A DNA stretch of 64,000 bases from Emcibacter sp048269205 (GTDB lineage: Bacteria; Pseudomonadota; Alphaproteobacteria; Sphingomonadales; Emcibacteraceae). Positions 24,707-33,336 of the stretch are shown here, piece after piece; within the stretch, counting starts at the first letter, position 1, and the number at the start of each line of letters is the position of its first letter. A program made the position numbers and the translations under genes. Under the pieces are notes generated by a model. That model had not been told where the DNA came from, did no database searches, and saw only the letters and a program-made list of their open reading frames with translations. Where the stretch lies: contig NZ_JBLXJC010000001.1 of the NCBI RefSeq assembly GCF_048269205.1, positions 310,001 through 374,000 of the forward strand, read 5' to 3'.

Positions 24707-26824
24707 ATGCTTAAAAAACTCTCCGCTTTCACGGGCGTCTGTGCCCTTCTTTTACAGGTGGCCGTCCTGCCGGTCCGGGCTGAACAACCCTATGATGCCC
24801 AGGCGCTGGATGACTCCCTGATGTGGCTCGAGGAAATTCAGGGCAAAAAGGCCCTCGACTGGGTCCGGGGACAGAATAGCCGGACCCTGAAGGATATTAC
24901 GGCGGATGCCCGTTTTGAGGCCTTCAAGAAAGAAGCCTACGATATTCTGACGGCCCGGGACCGGCTGGCCATCGGCGACCTTATGGGCGACTACGTCTAT
25001 AATTTCTGGCAGGATGAAAGTCATGTGCGTGGCATCTGGCGGCGCAGCCCGATTGCGGACTATCGAGCTGGCAAGCCGGATTGGGAGATACTTCTGGATG
25101 TGGATGCCCTGGCGAAGGCAGAAGACGAAAACTGGGTTTTCAAGGAAGTCAACTGCCTGGCGCCTGCCTATAAACGCTGTATCATCGAGCTTGCGCCCGG
25201 TGGTACGGATGCGGCCGTTTACCGGGAGTTTGACCTGAAAAGCAGGGAGTTTGTCGACGGGGGATTTGTCATTCCCCTGGCCAAGAGCTGGATTGACTGG
25301 CTGGACGAAGATACCCTGATGGTGGCCACCGACTGGGGCGGGGAAGGCAGTATGAATTCTTCCGGTTATCCCCGGGTGCTGAAACTTCTTGACCGTGGGC
25401 AGCCTCTCTCCGATGCGACGCCGTTGATGGAAATCGGAGCCGACGAAACCTTTATTTTTCCGGCCGGAGTCTACCGCGAGGAAGGTGGAGCGAGCTTCCT
25501 TCTGCGCGGGCACAGTTTTTTTGAATTCAGCTATTATGTTCTCGACAAGAACAACATCCCGCGTCAGCTCCCGGTCCCGCGAAAGCTTGATCTTGAAGGG
25601 ATGTTCGAGGGCCGCGTGATCATCAGGATCAAGGAAGACTGGCGCGGTCACAAGGCAGGGACGCTTGTCGCTTTTCCGCTTCAGGAATTTCTGAATACGG
25701 GAAAAATTTCCACGATCGAGGAAATCTATGATCCCGGCGAGAGCGGTACGATCCGGCAGGTGGAAATCGGCAAATCGTCGATCGCGGTCAATCTGCTGGA
25801 TAATGTATCCAGCAGGATCATGACCTTTTCGCCGGACGGGGGCAAATGGGCGGGGGGTGTCGTTGACATGCCGGGTGAGCAGGCGCTCACCATCCGCTCC
25901 TCCACCTACAGTCGCGACGATATGTTGCTGGAGAAGGAAGGTCCGCTCACGCCGCCCAGCCTTTTCTATGTGAATTTTCGGGAAGGTATTTCCGAAGAAT
26001 TACAGTCGGTTTCCGTGAAGTTTGACGCCGACAACCTTGTCGTGAAGAAAAAATTCACAACCAGCAAGGACGGTACCCGGGTGCCTTATTTCATTGTTCA
26101 TCGCAAGGGTCAGAAACTGGACGGAAAGACACCGGTTTTGCAGTATGGCTATGGCGGGTTCGATATTTCCATCCTGCCTTATTATAGCGGGGTCCTTGGC
26201 AAGCTGTGGCTGGAAAAAGGCGGTGCCTTTGTTATCGCCAACATTCGTGGCGGCGGGGAATATGGTCCCCGCTGGCACCAGTCCGCCCTGTTTGAAAACC
26301 GCCAGCGGGCCTATGACGATTTCTTCGCCGTCGCCGAGGCTGTCCAGGCCAGCGGTATCAGCTCCCCCCGCCATTACGGCGCCTTCGGACGCAGCAATGG
26401 CGGTCTTTTGATGGGGGTTTCCTTTACCCAGCGCCCGGATCTGTTCCAAGGCATCATTTGTGGTGTGCCGTTGCTGGATATGAAACGCTACAACAAGCTT
26501 CTGGCCGGCGCCAGCTGGATGGGCGAATATGGCAATCCGGATATCCCGGAACAGTGGGATTATATCCGCAAATATTCCCCCTTTCAGAATCTGAAAAAGG
26601 GCGCAAAATATCCCCGGGTTTATTTCTTTACATCCACACTGGACGACCGGGTTCATCCGGGACATGCTCGTAAAATGGCGGCCAAGATGGAGGCTTATGG
26701 CCATCCCTTTTATTATTATGAAAATATTGAGGGCGGTCACAAGGGCAATGCCAACCATGAGCAGGAGGCAACCATGCGGGCGCTGGAGTATCTTTATCTC
26801 TGGCGGGAGCTCGAGGGCGAATAA
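24707..26824 (+). CDS. Secreted prolyl oligopeptidase family serine peptidase (S9A)
   Basis: 705 residues. Signal peptide LSAFTGVCALLLQVAVLPVRA, then the N-terminal helical start of S9A enzymes (DDSLMWLEEIQGKKALDWVRGQN), a beta-propeller to about residue 440, and an alpha/beta-hydrolase domain. Catalytic Ser in AFGRSNGGLLMGVSF near 564, Asp in DDRVHPGHA near 647 and His in EGGHKGN near 680. The usual GGSNGG nucleophile context is GRSNGG here. Cleaves short peptides in the periplasm. Downstream terminator is shared with the convergent mcd. Confidence 0.92.
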   Translation: MLKKLSAFTGVCALLLQVAVLPVRAEQPYDAQALDDSLMWLEEIQGKKALDWVRGQNSRTLKDITADARFEAFKKEAYDILTARDRLAIGDLMGDYVYNFWQDESHVRGIWRRSPIADYRAGKPDWEILLDVDALAKAEDENWVFKEVNCLAPAYKRCIIELAPGGTDAAVYREFDLKSREFVDGGFVIPLAKSWIDWLDEDTLMVATDWGGEGSMNSSGYPRVLKLLDRGQPLSDATPLMEIGADETFIFPAGVYREEGGASFLLRGHSFFEFSYYVLDKNNIPRQLPVPRKLDLEGMFEGRVIIRIKEDWRGHKAGTLVAFPLQEFLNTGKISTIEEIYDPGESGTIRQVEIGKSSIAVNLLDNVSSRIMTFSPDGGKWAGGVVDMPGEQALTIRSSTYSRDDMLLEKEGPLTPPSLFYVNFREGISEELQSVSVKFDADNLVVKKKFTTSKDGTRVPYFIVHRKGQKLDGKTPVLQYGYGGFDISILPYYSGVLGKLWLEKGGAFVIANIRGGGEYGPRWHQSALFENRQRAYDDFFAVAEAVQASGISSPRHYGAFGRSNGGLLMGVSFTQRPDLFQGIICGVPLLDMKRYNKLLAGASWMGEYGNPDIPEQWDYIRKYSPFQNLKKGAKYPRVYFFTSTLDDRVHPGHARKMAAKMEAYGHPFYYYENIEGGHKGNANHEQEATMRALEYLYLWRELEGE

Positions 26825-26827
26825 TAT

Positions 26828-26858
26828 AAAAGGGCCGGATCAAACCCGGCCCTTTTGC
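26828..26858. terminator. Bidirectional terminator between peptidase gene and mcd
   Basis: AAAAGGGCCGG / CCGGCCCTTTT, 11 perfect pairs with a 7-base loop, T-rich on both strands; convergent genes on each side. Confidence 0.9.
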
Positions 26859-26877
26859 TATCAGTGACTTGAATAAT

Positions 26878-28533
26878 TCAGTTGCTGGCTTCAGAAAGCA
26901 ATCTGCGGGCAATCACATCGGCCTGGATTTCCGCCGCACCCTCAAAGATATTCAGGATACGGGCGTCGCACAGCACCCGGCTGATGGCATATTCCAGCGC
27001 ATAACCGTTGCCGCCATGAATCTGCAGGGCATTGTCGGCCGTCGACCAGGCGACACGGGCGCCGAGAAGCTTGGCCATGCCGGCTTCCAGATCGCAACGC
27101 TTGTCTTCATCCTTCTGCCGGGCGGCAAAATAGGTGAGCTGCCGGGTCATCATAATTTCCACAACCGCCAGCGCAATCTTGCTGTGCACCCGCGGGAAGT
27201 TGAAGATCGGCTGGCCGAATTGTACTCTCTCTGTGGCGTAGCGGAGGCCCAGTTCCAGCGCACATTGGGCCACGCCAAGGGCGCGGGCCGCGGTCTGGAT
27301 GCGCGCGCTTTCAAAGGTCACCATCAGCTGCTTGAAGCCGTTGCCTTCCTCACCGCCGAGAAGATTTTCCGCCTTGACCCTGAAGTTATCAAAGCCAAGC
27401 TCGAACTCCTTCATGCCGCGATAGCCGAGCACCTCGATCTCGCCGCCGGTCATACCTTCTGTGGGGAACGGGTTTTCATCATCACCGCGTTCTTTTTCGG
27501 CCAGGAACATGCTCAGGCCCTTGTAGCCCGGTTCATCCGGGTTGGTACGGGCCAGCAGGGTCATGACGTCGGCCCGGGCCGCATGGGTGATCCAGGTCTT
27601 GTTGCCGGTGATATTATAATGATCGCCATCTTTTACAGCGCGGGTGCGTAGAGATCCCAGGTCGGATCCGGTATTGGGCTCGGTGAAAACAGCTGTCGGA
27701 AGAATTTCGCCAGTGGCGATTTTCGGCAGCCATTTGGCTTTCTGTTCCTCGGTGCCACCGCCCATGATCAGTTCGGCGGCAATCTCCGAACGGGTGCCCA
27801 GCGACCCCACGCCGATATAGCCGCGGCTCAGCTCTTCGGACACAATACACATGCTGGTCTTGCCGAGGCCGGAACCGTCATATTCTTCGGGGATGGTCAG
27901 GCCGAAGACACCCATTTCACTCATCTTTTCGATGATTTCCATGGGGATGTATTCGTCGCGCTCGTGCCAGCCGTGGGCGTGGGGGATAACCTCCTCGTTG
28001 GCGAAACGGCGGAACTGGTCGCGGATCATTTCATACATTTCATCCAGGCCCAGATTGCCGAACTCGCCACTGTCCAGGCTATGTTCAACCAGACGGGCAA
28101 CCCGTTCCCGGTTTTCCGGCGTATTGCCGGTTTCAATCAGATGGGCGACTTCTTCCGTGCCGAAGGCGGCAACGTCGCCGGCAGATACCCACATATTTTC
28201 CGGGCGGATAATTTCGCCCTGGCTCATGGGGATACCGCCACGCATCTGGCTCAGATATTCGCCGAACCCAACCCGCAGGATCAGTTCTTCAAGCTCGGTG
28301 AACTTGCCTTCGCCGGACAGGTTTTTTGACCATTCCAGGGTCTGGCGCAGGGTTTCCGCATAGGTGGTGATCCAGGACAGGCCGTGGCATTCAAACTGGT
28401 GTTGCGCCATCAGCGTGCGGTCCAGCTTGCCGTCTTTTACCAGATGGGCGCGCAGTCCGTCACGTGCGGCGCCCACCAGTTTGTCCACGGCTGCAAGGGC
28501 GGCCTCGCAGGCGGGAAAGAGTTCAAAGGTCAT
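26878..28533 (-). CDS. mcd: (2S)-methylsuccinyl-CoA dehydrogenase
   Basis: 551 residues. Acyl-CoA dehydrogenase of the ethylmalonyl-CoA pathway; oxidises methylsuccinyl-CoA to mesaconyl-CoA with electrons to ETF. An extra N-terminal helical domain of about 150 residues (HLVKDGKLDRTLMAQHQFECHG, then LGEYL-type MRGGIPMSQGEIIRPE) distinguishes Mcd from ordinary acyl-CoA dehydrogenases. Core motifs: TAVFTEPNTGSDLGSLRTRA, TGNKTWITHAARADVMTLLAR, RYATERVQFGQPIFNFP, and QIHGGNGYALEYAISRVLCDARILNIFEG near the end. ATG 28533 has AGGGAG upstream and is 10 bases after the ccr stop, so ccr-mcd form an operon. Confidence 0.94.
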   Translation of the reverse strand: MTFELFPACEAALAAVDKLVGAARDGLRAHLVKDGKLDRTLMAQHQFECHGLSWITTYAETLRQTLEWSKNLSGEGKFTELEELILRVGFGEYLSQMRGGIPMSQGEIIRPENMWVSAGDVAAFGTEEVAHLIETGNTPENRERVARLVEHSLDSGEFGNLGLDEMYEMIRDQFRRFANEEVIPHAHGWHERDEYIPMEIIEKMSEMGVFGLTIPEEYDGSGLGKTSMCIVSEELSRGYIGVGSLGTRSEIAAELIMGGGTEEQKAKWLPKIATGEILPTAVFTEPNTGSDLGSLRTRAVKDGDHYNITGNKTWITHAARADVMTLLARTNPDEPGYKGLSMFLAEKERGDDENPFPTEGMTGGEIEVLGYRGMKEFELGFDNFRVKAENLLGGEEGNGFKQLMVTFESARIQTAARALGVAQCALELGLRYATERVQFGQPIFNFPRVHSKIALAVVEIMMTRQLTYFAARQKDEDKRCDLEAGMAKLLGARVAWSTADNALQIHGGNGYALEYAISRVLCDARILNIFEGAAEIQADVIARRLLSEASN

Positions 28534-28543
28534 TTGTTGCTCC

Positions 28544-29854
28544 CTAGCCGTTGTTGCCGGCTTCCACTGCATCTTCAAAGGTGGTCATGCCCGGCATTTT
28601 GGCGGAGACAAGCACAGCCATGTTGCCCGGTTTGTGCTGGTTTTTCCACATTTTGGTATGGGCACGCGGAATATCATTCCAGGAGAAAACCTCGGACATA
28701 CAGGGGTCGACCCTGCGGTCGATCACCAGCCGGTTGGCTTCGGAGGCCTGCTTCAGATTAGCAAAGTGGCTGCCCTGGATACGTTTCTGGCGCATCCAGA
28801 CGAAACGGGCGTCAAAGGTGATGTTGTAGCCGGTAGTACCAGCACAGAAAACCACCATGCCGCCGCGTTTGACCACGAAACAGGAGACCGGGAAAGTGGC
28901 CTCGCCGGGGTGTTCGAAAACACAGTCCACATCGTTGCCCTTGCCGGTGATGTCCCAGATGGCCTTGCCGAAGGCGCGGGTCTTTTTCAGATATTCATTG
29001 TAATTCTGGGTGTCGTTAACCGGCGGCAGCTGCCCCCAGCAATCGAAGTCCTTGCGGTTGATCACGCCCTTGGCGCCCAGCGACATGACGAATTCGCGCT
29101 TGTCTTCCTCGGAAATCACGCCGATGGCGTGGGCTCCGGCGGCGGCAATCAACTGGATCGCCATGGAGCCGAGACCGCCCGAAGCGCCCCATACCAGAAC
29201 ATTGTGGCCCGGACGCAGGATGTGCGGACGATGGCCAAACAGCATGCGATAGGCGGTGGCGAGGGTAAGCACGTAACAGGCGCTTTCTTCCCAGGTCAGA
29301 TGTTGCGGCCGCGGCATGAGCTGACGGGCCTGTACCCGGGCGAACTGGGCGAAGGAGCCATCAGGGGTTTCATAGCCCCAGATGCGCTGGCTGGTGGAGA
29401 ACATGGGATCGCCGCCGTTGCATTCCTCGTCGTCACCGTCATCCTGGTTACAGTGAACAATCACTTCGTCACCGACCTTGAACCGTTTAACCCGGCTGCC
29501 GACCTTATAGACGATCCCGGAGGCGTCAGATCCGGCAATATGGTAATCCGCGCCATGGACATCAAAAACGGACATGGGGATGCCAAGGCCCGCCCAGACG
29601 CCGTTATAGTTCACGCCAGCGGCCATCACCAGGATCAGTACTTCATCTGAATCAATTTCGGGCACGTCGACGACTTCCTGCTGGAAGGATTCTTCCGGCG
29701 GGCCGAGCCGGTCCGGACGGATCGCCCAGGCATACATTTTACTGGGCACGTGGCCGATCGGCGGAATTTCGCCAACTTCATAAAGGTCTTTCTTTTCAAA
29801 TTTGCCTTCCAGGTTTTCCCGCTCGGCAATTTCCTCGGCTGTAAGTTTACTCAT
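28544..29854 (-). CDS. ccr: Crotonyl-CoA carboxylase/reductase
   Basis: 436 residues. Reductive carboxylation of crotonyl-CoA to ethylmalonyl-CoA with NADPH, the defining step of the ethylmalonyl-CoA pathway. MDR-type fold: substrate domain with MAAGVNYNGVWAGLGIPMSVFDVHGADYH (quoted in parts: GVNYNGVWAGLG; HIAGSDASG), then the long Ccr-specific loop HCNQDDGDDEECNGGDPMFS, the NADPH site LVWGASGGLGSMAIQL and the C-terminal GSHFANLKQASEAN. The carboxylase-specific loops are all present, separating it from simple crotonyl-CoA reductases. GAGGGA precedes the ATG. Divergent from ecm. Confidence 0.97.
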   Translation of the reverse strand: MSKLTAEEIAERENLEGKFEKKDLYEVGEIPPIGHVPSKMYAWAIRPDRLGPPEESFQQEVVDVPEIDSDEVLILVMAAGVNYNGVWAGLGIPMSVFDVHGADYHIAGSDASGIVYKVGSRVKRFKVGDEVIVHCNQDDGDDEECNGGDPMFSTSQRIWGYETPDGSFAQFARVQARQLMPRPQHLTWEESACYVLTLATAYRMLFGHRPHILRPGHNVLVWGASGGLGSMAIQLIAAAGAHAIGVISEEDKREFVMSLGAKGVINRKDFDCWGQLPPVNDTQNYNEYLKKTRAFGKAIWDITGKGNDVDCVFEHPGEATFPVSCFVVKRGGMVVFCAGTTGYNITFDARFVWMRQKRIQGSHFANLKQASEANRLVIDRRVDPCMSEVFSWNDIPRAHTKMWKNQHKPGNMAVLVSAKMPGMTTFEDAVEAGNNG

Positions 29855-30124
29855 GATGTCCCTCGATAAGCTTTGTGTGTTTGTCCCTTGCCATGCTGGT
29901 GGGACAGGGTTCCGTTACTTTTCCGGAATTCTTGTGGTGTCCTGCAGCAAATATGTTACCATATTAACGTCATTTATTATTGCATCGCAACAATAATTAT
30001 ATTATTTCCTTTTTCTGGTCCAGAGAGAAATAATATTTTTTTATAATCACTGGAAAAGTAACAATAAAATTATTTTTGAATTTTAGTAATTGCTGCTTTG
30101 CAGAAAAGAGGGACGAGAATCGAT
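29855..30124. promoter_or_regulatory. ccr-mcd / ecm divergent control region
   Basis: 270 bases, AT-rich in the middle. The 11-mer GGAAAAGTAAC occurs twice in divergent orientation: on the minus strand at 29914-29924 and on the plus strand at 30052-30062, each reading toward its own gene and ending 59 and 62 bases before the ccr and ecm start codons. A central dyad, TTGC-ATC-GCAA within ATTATTG..CAATAAT (29976-29997), lies between them. A ccr promoter candidate is TTGCGA (29985-29990) with TAATAT (29961-29966), 18-base spacer, on the minus strand. Confidence 0.65.
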
Positions 30125-32113
30125 ATGGAGAAGACTCAGAAAGACAGACCCTGGCTGTTCAGGACTTATTCCGGCCATTCATCGGCCAGGGCGTCCAATG
30201 AACTCTACCGGACCAACCTGACCAAGGGCCAGACCGGTCTTTCTGTGGCGTTCGACCTGCCGACACAGACCGGCTATGACAGTGATCATGTGCTGTCCCG
30301 GGGCGAAGTCGGCAAGGTGGGTGTGCCGGTCTGTCATCTGGGGGATATGCGGACCCTGTTTGACGGCATTCCGCTGGAGCAGATGAATACCTCCATGACC
30401 ATCAATGCCACGGCACCCTGGTTGCTGGCCCTATATGTGGCGGCCGCCGAGGAGCAGGGGGCTGACCGGGCAAAGCTGGCCGGTACCGTGCAGAATGACC
30501 TGATCAAGGAATACTTAAGTCGCGGCACCTATATATTTCCGCCGAAGCCGAGCATGAAGCTGATCACCGATGTCATCAGCTTTACCTACCTCGAAATTCC
30601 CAAATGGAACCCGACCAATGTCTGCTCTTACCATCTGCAGGAGGCCGGGGCGACACCGGTGCAGGAACTGGCTTACGCCCTTGCGACCGCCGTCGCCGTT
30701 CTTGATTCGGTCCGGGACAGCGGCCAGGTGCCGGCAGAGGATTTCCCCAAAGTCGTCGGACGAATCAGCTTTTTTGTCAATGCGGGCCTGAGGTTCGTTA
30801 CCGAAATTGCCAAAATGCGCGCCTTTGTCGAGCTGTGGGATGAAATCACCCGGGAACGCTATGGTGTGGAAGAGGAAAAATACCGCCGCTTCCGTTACGG
30901 GGTTCAGGTGAATAGTCTCGGCCTGACCGAGCAGCAGCCTGAAAACAATGTTTATCGCATCCTTCTTGAAATGCTGGCAGTGGTACTCAGTAAAAAAGCC
31001 CGGGCCCGGGCGGTGCAGCTTCCGGCCTGGAACGAGGCGTTGGGTCTGCCGCGTCCCTGGGACCAGCAGTGGTCCCTGCGCCTGCAGCAGATCATGGCCT
31101 ATGAGACCGACCTTCTAGAGTATGGCGACCTGTTTGACGGTTCCAGCGTGATGACGGAGAAAGTTGAGGCCCTGAAAGAGGAAGCCCGCGCCGAGCTCGC
31201 CCGGATCGAGGAAATGGGCGGCGCCATCGCCGCGGTGGACAGCAGCTATATGAAGCAGAAGCTGGTGGAATCCAATACCGCTCGCCTGAAAAATATCGAA
31301 AGCGGCGATCAGACGGTGGTTGGCGTCAACAAATTTACCGAAACCGAACCTTCCCCGCTGGTCAGCGAGGAGGACGGCGGCATCATGACCGTTGATCCGG
31401 CTGCCGAGGCGGAACAGATTGAACGCCTGAAGGCCTGGCGCGACAGCCGGGATGACAAGGCCGTCGAGGCGGCACTGGCTGACCTGAAGGAAGCGGCCCA
31501 GGAAGGACGAAACATCATGGAGCCCTCTGTCACGGCCGCAAGGGCCGGGGTGACCACCGGAGAGTGGGCCCAGACCCTGCGCGACGTTTACGGTGAATAC
31601 CGGGCGCCCACCGGTGTCGGCAAGGCGGCACGGGGTGAAGCGGGTGACAGCCTGGAAGAGGTGCGCAAGAAAGTGGATGAGGTCAGCGAGAAGCTGGGCC
31701 GCAGGGTCAAGTTCCTGGTCGGCAAACCGGGCCTTGACGGCCATTCCAACGGCGCCGAACAGATCGCGGTGAAAGCCCGGGATTCCGGCATGGAAGTTGT
31801 TTACGAGGGCATCCGCCTGACCCCGGCCCAGATCGTCAATGCGGCGCTGGAAGAGGGTGTTCATGCGGTGGGCCTGTCGATCCTGTCCGGCTCTCACCTG
31901 CCGTTGGTGCAGGATGTTATGGAGCGCATGAAAAAGGCGGGGCTTGAGGATATCCCGGTGATTGTCGGTGGTATTATCCCGCCCGAGGACGAAAAACAGC
32001 TCCTTGAGATGGGTGTGGCCCGGGTCTACACGCCCAAGGATTACCAGATGGCCGACATCATGGCTGATATTGTCGGCATTGTAGGCCGGCGGCATAATCA
32101 ATATTCACGCTGA
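30125..32113 (+). CDS. ecm: Ethylmalonyl-CoA mutase (MeaA)
   Basis: 662 residues. Adenosylcobalamin-dependent rearrangement of ethylmalonyl-CoA to methylsuccinyl-CoA. N-terminal mutase barrel with KDRPWLFRTYSGHSSARASN, KGQTGLSVAFDLPTQTGYD and NTSMTINATAPWLLALY; C-terminal B12 domain from about residue 510 with the cobalt-ligating DxHxxG motif (GKPGLDGHSNGAEQI) and GLSILSGSH. ATG 30125 matches MeaA starts; a TTG at 30098 would add 9 residues. Divergent from ccr-mcd, giving three of the dedicated pathway enzymes in one locus; mesaconyl-CoA hydratase and malyl-CoA lyase are not in the window. Confidence 0.97.
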   Translation: MEKTQKDRPWLFRTYSGHSSARASNELYRTNLTKGQTGLSVAFDLPTQTGYDSDHVLSRGEVGKVGVPVCHLGDMRTLFDGIPLEQMNTSMTINATAPWLLALYVAAAEEQGADRAKLAGTVQNDLIKEYLSRGTYIFPPKPSMKLITDVISFTYLEIPKWNPTNVCSYHLQEAGATPVQELAYALATAVAVLDSVRDSGQVPAEDFPKVVGRISFFVNAGLRFVTEIAKMRAFVELWDEITRERYGVEEEKYRRFRYGVQVNSLGLTEQQPENNVYRILLEMLAVVLSKKARARAVQLPAWNEALGLPRPWDQQWSLRLQQIMAYETDLLEYGDLFDGSSVMTEKVEALKEEARAELARIEEMGGAIAAVDSSYMKQKLVESNTARLKNIESGDQTVVGVNKFTETEPSPLVSEEDGGIMTVDPAAEAEQIERLKAWRDSRDDKAVEAALADLKEAAQEGRNIMEPSVTAARAGVTTGEWAQTLRDVYGEYRAPTGVGKAARGEAGDSLEEVRKKVDEVSEKLGRRVKFLVGKPGLDGHSNGAEQIAVKARDSGMEVVYEGIRLTPAQIVNAALEEGVHAVGLSILSGSHLPLVQDVMERMKKAGLEDIPVIVGGIIPPEDEKQLLEMGVARVYTPKDYQMADIMADIVGIVGRRHNQYSR

Positions 32114-32123
32114 ACGGGTATCA

Positions 32124-32152
32124 TTGATTTCTACTGAAAAATATGCTATATA
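32124..32152 (+). promoter_or_regulatory. Promoter of the RES-Xre toxin-antitoxin operon
   Basis: TTGATT (32124-32129) and TATATA (32147-32152) with a 17-base spacer, close to the sigma-70 consensus, just after the ecm stop. The predicted transcript would begin about 13 bases before the antitoxin ATG, just ahead of its GGAGA ribosome-binding site. Confidence 0.6.
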
Positions 32153-32171
32153 AAATTTCAGGAGAAAAATT

Positions 32172-32564
32172 ATGGTCCAGGCAGTCAATAAACAACCGGA
32201 TGCGGGCCGGGCCCGGCATACGGAACGGGTTCTGAGCAGCGCCGTGGCGCGGGCGGCGGAGTTTCTTGCCGTCTCTAACCGGGACCTGTCGGAAATTCTC
32301 GGCCTGTCCGAGGCGTCGGTCTCCCGGCTGCTCAAGGGGCAGTATCAGTTGAAACAGGGGCGCAAGGAATTTGAACTGGGCGCGCTCTTTGTGCGCCTGT
32401 TCCGCTCGCTGGACGCCATGACCGGTGGCGACGATCGGTCAAGCCGTTCCTGGCTCAGGGCGGAAAACCTCGTGCTGCATGGAGAGCCGCTCAAGCTTAT
32501 CAAATCCATTGCCGGGCTTATGGGGGTCGTCACCTATGTGGACAGCCGACGCGCTAAGCTCTGA
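32172..32564 (+). CDS. Xre/MbcA/ParS-type antitoxin of a RES-Xre module
   Basis: 130 residues. N-terminal Xre-like helix-turn-helix (SNRDLSEILGLSEASVSRLLKG at about 38-59, shown in part) followed by a C-terminal toxin-binding domain (NLVLHGEPLKLIKSIAGLMG) typical of MbcA/ParS antitoxins. Binds its toxin and represses its own promoter. Ribosome-binding site CAGGAGA. Its end overlaps the toxin start by 29 bases. Confidence 0.92.
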   Translation: MVQAVNKQPDAGRARHTERVLSSAVARAAEFLAVSNRDLSEILGLSEASVSRLLKGQYQLKQGRKEFELGALFVRLFRSLDAMTGGDDRSSRSWLRAENLVLHGEPLKLIKSIAGLMGVVTYVDSRRAKL

Positions 32565-33246
32565 GGCCCGTCCCTTCAGGCGGGACGTCTGGCGCGTGGT
32601 GGAGTTCCAGCATCGTTCAGCCACCATGCGGCTGACTGATACGCTGGAGGATCAGGCCCTGCTCGAGGATATTCTGGAGGACAGCAAACCTCCCCTGCCG
32701 CCGTCAGCTCGCAATCTTGATTTCCTTTTGTTTACGCCTTTTCGCTATGTCACCTATCCGCACGGATCCCGTTTCCGCCGGTCCGGGGATCTGCGCGGGG
32801 TCTATTATGCTTCTGAAACCGTCACCACGGCTGTTGCCGAGGCGGCCTGGGGCGCCTGGCTGTTTTTCCGGGAATCGCCGGAGACGATCCTGCCGGAAAA
32901 TCCCCTGCGCAAGACAGCCTTTTCCGTATTGTGCCGCACAGAAAGATATCTTGACCTTACTCTGCCGCCCCTCGGGAGGGATCGCAAGGTCTGGACCTCG
33001 CCGGAGGACTACAGCGGGTGCCAGGCCCTGGCGGATGAAGCAAGGACGGCAAATCTGGATGTGATTGGCTATCGCTCGGTACGTGATCCGGAAGAGGGGA
33101 AAAACGCTGCCATACTGATCCCGGACCTGTTCAGGGGGCGCAGGGTCAAGGACAGCCAGACCTGGGAACTTCTGGTGCGTCGTGCCGGGGTTCGCGCCTG
33201 GTGCGATTTGCCTGCCCTGCGCCGGGAGTATGAATTCCCTGGGTAA
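32536..33246 (+). CDS. RES-domain toxin (NAD+-consuming type)
   Basis: 236 residues. RES fold named for conserved Arg, Glu, Ser: RSGDLRGVYYASETVTTAVAEAAW contains the Arg, Tyr and Glu elements (quoted in part as RGVYYASETVTTAVAE), with the later DPEEGKNAAILIPD and SQTWELLVRR. Tested members of the family deplete NAD+ or ADP-ribosylate a metabolic enzyme. ATG 32536 lies inside the antitoxin coding end, the normal coupling for these modules; an in-frame start at 32425 would overlap far more and adds no domain. RES proteins are commonly 150-230 residues, so this is at the long end. Confidence 0.9.
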   Translation: MWTADALSSEARPFRRDVWRVVEFQHRSATMRLTDTLEDQALLEDILEDSKPPLPPSARNLDFLLFTPFRYVTYPHGSRFRRSGDLRGVYYASETVTTAVAEAAWGAWLFFRESPETILPENPLRKTAFSVLCRTERYLDLTLPPLGRDRKVWTSPEDYSGCQALADEARTANLDVIGYRSVRDPEEGKNAAILIPDLFRGRRVKDSQTWELLVRRAGVRAWCDLPALRREYEFPG

Positions 33247-33336
33247 CGGGTTTGCCTGCATATAACAGTTATTCCCTTGCCATAGGGTTTTCTGATATTC
33301 TGCAGGAAATATAATCGGAAAAGGGGATATGACTTA

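Noticed and set aside
28364..29650. 428-codon plus-strand frame across ccr
   Set aside because: Antisense to a firmly identified ccr; no motifs or ribosome-binding site.
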